Origin: Kordiimonadaceae bacterium
GTDB taxonomy: Bacteria > Pseudomonadota > Alphaproteobacteria > Sphingomonadales > Kordiimonadaceae
DNA: 64,000 nt
Assembly (NCBI GenBank): GCA_017640725.1
Contig: JAEPQB010000001.1
Span: forward strand, 868,001 to 932,000
Direction: 5' to 3'
In this document: in pieces, positions 61,970 to 64,000 of the stretch
Numbering within the stretch: the stretch's first letter is position 1
Layout of the letters: each line of letters opens with the position of its first letter
The notes under the pieces: generated by a model
Told to the model about the DNA's origin: nothing
Database searches by the model: none
Seen by the model: the letters and a program-made list of their open reading frames with translations, nothing else
Program-made: the position numbers and the translations under genes

Positions 61970-64000
61970 ATGACTGAAACAATTCGTTATGAAGTAGACG
62001 CAGACGGCGTTGCGCTTTTGACAATCGACCTGCCGAACACGGGCATGAATGTATTCAATGCTCAGCTAATTAAAGACCTGAACACATGCGTCGACAAAGT
62101 ATTGGCCGACGACAATGTGAAGGGTGCTGTGATCACGTCTGGCAAGCCTGCGTTCCTTGCGGGGGCGGACCTCAATATGCTAGGCGGCCAGGCTGGCGCA
62201 GAGCAAACACCACAGGAAGCTTTTGAGAGCGCCTTTGGCCTCAATAAACTGCTTCGTAAAATGGAAACTGGCGACAAGGACCGCAAGGCGCTCGCAAAAG
62301 AAGGCACAAAGCCTTTTGCTGCAGCCGTTAATGGCCTCGCGCTGGGTGGCGGTTTTGAGCTTGTGCTTGCGTGTCACTACCGCGTACTCGCGAACGTTCC
62401 GGGCATGCAGCTTGGCTTCCCCGAAGTGCAAGTTGGCCTGTTGCCAGGTGCTGGTGGCACACAGCGTCTGCCACGCCTTGTTGGCCTGCAGGCGGCGGCC
62501 CAAGCCATTACAACTGGCAAGCCATACAATGCGCAAATTGCGCAAGGCCTTGGCATCGTTCAGGCGGTTGTGCCGCTTGAAGAGGTTGTTGCAAACGCCA
62601 CTGAGTGGGTGAAAGCCAACGCAAGCGCGCTCGCGCCTTGGGACAAAAAAGGCTTCAAATACCCAGGTGGTGCTGGTGCCATGAACCCAAACGCCGTGCG
62701 TACCTTCATGGGCGCAAGCGCGATGGCTCAAAAGCAAACACAGCATAACTACCCAGCTGTGGAAGCGATCCTTTCCTGCCTCTATGAAGGCGGCGTTGTG
62801 GACTTTGATACGGCCATCCGTATCGAGAGCAAATACTTCATGAAGCTGCTGGCTGGTCCGGTTGCTGGCAACATGATCCGCAGCCTGTTCATCAACAAGC
62901 AAGCCGTGGAAAAAGGCTCGCTGCGTCCAGAAGGATTTGAGCGCAAAAAAGTGAAACGCCTCGGCATGCTGGGTGCTGGCCTGATGGGTGCTGGTGTTGC
63001 GTATGTGTCTGCAAAGGTGGGCATGGAAGTTGTGCTTCTGGACCGCGATGTAGCTGCTGCCGAAAAAGGCAAGGACTACAGCCGCAATCTGGTTAAAAAA
63101 GGCATGGAACGCGGCAAGGTTTCTCAGGAAAAAGGCGACGCGCTTCTGGAGCGTATCATCCCAACTGATAACTACGATGACCTCAAAGACTGCGACCTGA
63201 TCATCGAAGCCGTGTTTGAAGCGGAAGACATCAAGAAAGATGTGACCGAGAAAACCGAAGCGGTTATCGGCAAAGACGTTGTGTTTGCATCAAACACCTC
63301 AACGCTGCCAATCACCGGCCTCGCGAAAAACTTCACGCGCCCGCATCAGTTTATCGGCATTCACTTCTTCTCACCTGTGGACAAGATGCCACTGGTGGAA
63401 ATCATCATGGGTGAAAAAACCGACGACGAAACACTGGCACTGGCTCTCGACTACGTGAGCCAGATCAAGAAGACCCCGATTGTTGTAAATGACAGCCGCG
63501 GCTTCTACACCAGCCGTTGCTTTGGCACATACGTGCAAGAAGGTTATGCAATGGTCAAAGAAGGCGTGAACCCTGCCCTCATTGAAAATGCAGGCAAAAT
63601 GGCTGGCATGCCAGTTGGCCCGCTGGCTGTGGGTGACGAAGTGGCGCTTGACCTCTCGTACAAAGTTGGCATGGCGACCCGCAAAGCACTGGGCGACGCC
63701 TATGTCGAAAGCCCAGCGGACGGTTTTGTTGAGAAGATGGTTGTTGAGCTGGAGCGCTTTGGCCGCAAGAACGGCAAAGGCAACTATGTGTACCCAGAAG
63801 ACGGTGGCCGCAAATACCTGTGGCCTGGTCTTGCTGACCACTTCCCGGTTGCTGACGACCAGCCAAGCGTTGACGAAGTGAAGTCCCGCTTCATGGTGCG
63901 TCAGGCAATTGAAGCCGCGCGTTGCTTTGAAGAAGGTGTGCTGATTGACGCCTCTTCTGGCGACATTGGCGCCATCTTCGGTTGGGGCTTTGCACCGTTC
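61970..64000 (+). CDS. fadB: Fatty-acid oxidation multifunctional protein FadB-like (partial)
   Basis: 677 codons are present and the frame is open at the right edge. N-terminal enoyl-CoA hydratase with ALGGGFEL and the Glu pair E130 and E152 (22 apart, two more than in E. coli FadB), then a 3-hydroxyacyl-CoA dehydrogenase: Rossmann GAGLMG at 335-340, SNTSTLPI, and FIGIHFFSPVDKMPLVEII. ATG at 61970 with GGAG upstream. It hydrates enoyl-CoA and oxidises the 3-hydroxy product with NAD+, as part of a multienzyme complex with FadA. Confidence 0.95.
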   Translation, partial: MTETIRYEVDADGVALLTIDLPNTGMNVFNAQLIKDLNTCVDKVLADDNVKGAVITSGKPAFLAGADLNMLGGQAGAEQTPQEAFESAFGLNKLLRKMETGDKDRKALAKEGTKPFAAAVNGLALGGGFELVLACHYRVLANVPGMQLGFPEVQVGLLPGAGGTQRLPRLVGLQAAAQAITTGKPYNAQIAQGLGIVQAVVPLEEVVANATEWVKANASALAPWDKKGFKYPGGAGAMNPNAVRTFMGASAMAQKQTQHNYPAVEAILSCLYEGGVVDFDTAIRIESKYFMKLLAGPVAGNMIRSLFINKQAVEKGSLRPEGFERKKVKRLGMLGAGLMGAGVAYVSAKVGMEVVLLDRDVAAAEKGKDYSRNLVKKGMERGKVSQEKGDALLERIIPTDNYDDLKDCDLIIEAVFEAEDIKKDVTEKTEAVIGKDVVFASNTSTLPITGLAKNFTRPHQFIGIHFFSPVDKMPLVEIIMGEKTDDETLALALDYVSQIKKTPIVVNDSRGFYTSRCFGTYVQEGYAMVKEGVNPALIENAGKMAGMPVGPLAVGDEVALDLSYKVGMATRKALGDAYVESPADGFVEKMVVELERFGRKNGKGNYVYPEDGGRKYLWPGLADHFPVADDQPSVDEVKSRFMVRQAIEAARCFEEGVLIDASSGDIGAIFGWGFAPF

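Noticed and set aside
1-64000. Mobile elements, prophage, CRISPR, tRNA or rRNA
   Set aside because: Looked for transposase or integrase motifs, repeat-spacer patterns and tRNA ends on both strands; none seen. A tRNA scan would confirm.

Overview
The window looks like chromosomal core DNA from an alphaproteobacterium. The lineage markers are a CpdR-type response regulator, a TIGR02186 (Alph_Pro_TM) protein beside a TSUP transporter, a stand-alone PAS_5 protein, a DUF2336 protein, DUF2125, the metX-metW and hisC-tyrA pairs, and a perfect CtrA-type TTAA-N7-TTAA site. I cannot fix genus or order from sequence alone. I see no IS element, prophage, integrase, CRISPR array, tRNA or rRNA. Coding density is very high and most neighbouring genes overlap or nearly touch.

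Layout. 1-2.0 kb: argH end, a tiny LptM-like lipoprotein, lysA, then cpdR on the minus strand. 2.1-7.1 kb: hpt and a zinc-ribbon membrane protein (minus), then ftsE-ftsX, a YdcF-like protein and a DUF2125 protein. 7.1-13.3 kb: hisC-tyrA (minus) divergent from metX-metW, a GNAT enzyme, an RraA-like protein with a small partner, and a methyltransferase. 13.4-20.2 kb: an MFS pump, then a minus-strand run of ATP-grasp ligase, nucleotidyltransferase and an Mla/MCE lipid transporter (STAS-MlaE fusion, MlaF, MlaD, lipoprotein). 20.4-27.4 kb: prolyl aminopeptidase, a PCu(A)C copper chaperone, a secreted cysteine protein, hemH, a secreted AstE/AspA-like peptidase, a cation-efflux protein, an LplT-like transporter and a YhhN lysoplasmalogenase. 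27.4-34.8 kb: argB, a minus-strand DUF2059 / DUF2336 / diguanylate cyclase block, a HAD nucleotidase, dapD and dapE.

35.0-41.4 kb: a GT2 glycosyltransferase coupled to a GFA-domain protein, then the dnaX-ybaB-recR operon with three unusual small overlapping genes inserted before recR, the 4.5S SRP RNA upstream of dnaX, and nudC. 41.5-51.8 kb: a PAS protein, pterin dehydratase, a class III sirtuin divergent from an LMW-phosphatase / fructosamine-kinase pair, a Tat-exported PhoD phosphatase, a lipoprotein hydrolase, thpR, and tesA divergent from ybbA-ybbP. 51.9-64 kb: a BI-1 protein, a DUF547 protein, bioB, a small DUF protein, a run of three perfect hairpins, a TusA-like protein, TIGR02186-TSUP, a DUF962 protein, and a MerR-controlled beta-oxidation operon (acyl-CoA dehydrogenase, thiolase, fadB) that runs off the right edge.

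Themes. Lysine/diaminopimelate supply (lysA, dapD, dapE), envelope lipid handling (Mla system, LplT, YhhN), cell division and cell-cycle control (ftsEX, cpdR, a CtrA site), protein-damage repair (LMW-PTP with fructosamine kinase, next to a sirtuin) and fatty-acid or branched-chain acyl-CoA catabolism. The least explained places are the small-gene cassette before recR, the ATP-grasp/nucleotidyltransferase pair ahead of the Mla genes, and the hairpin run near 55.65 kb.
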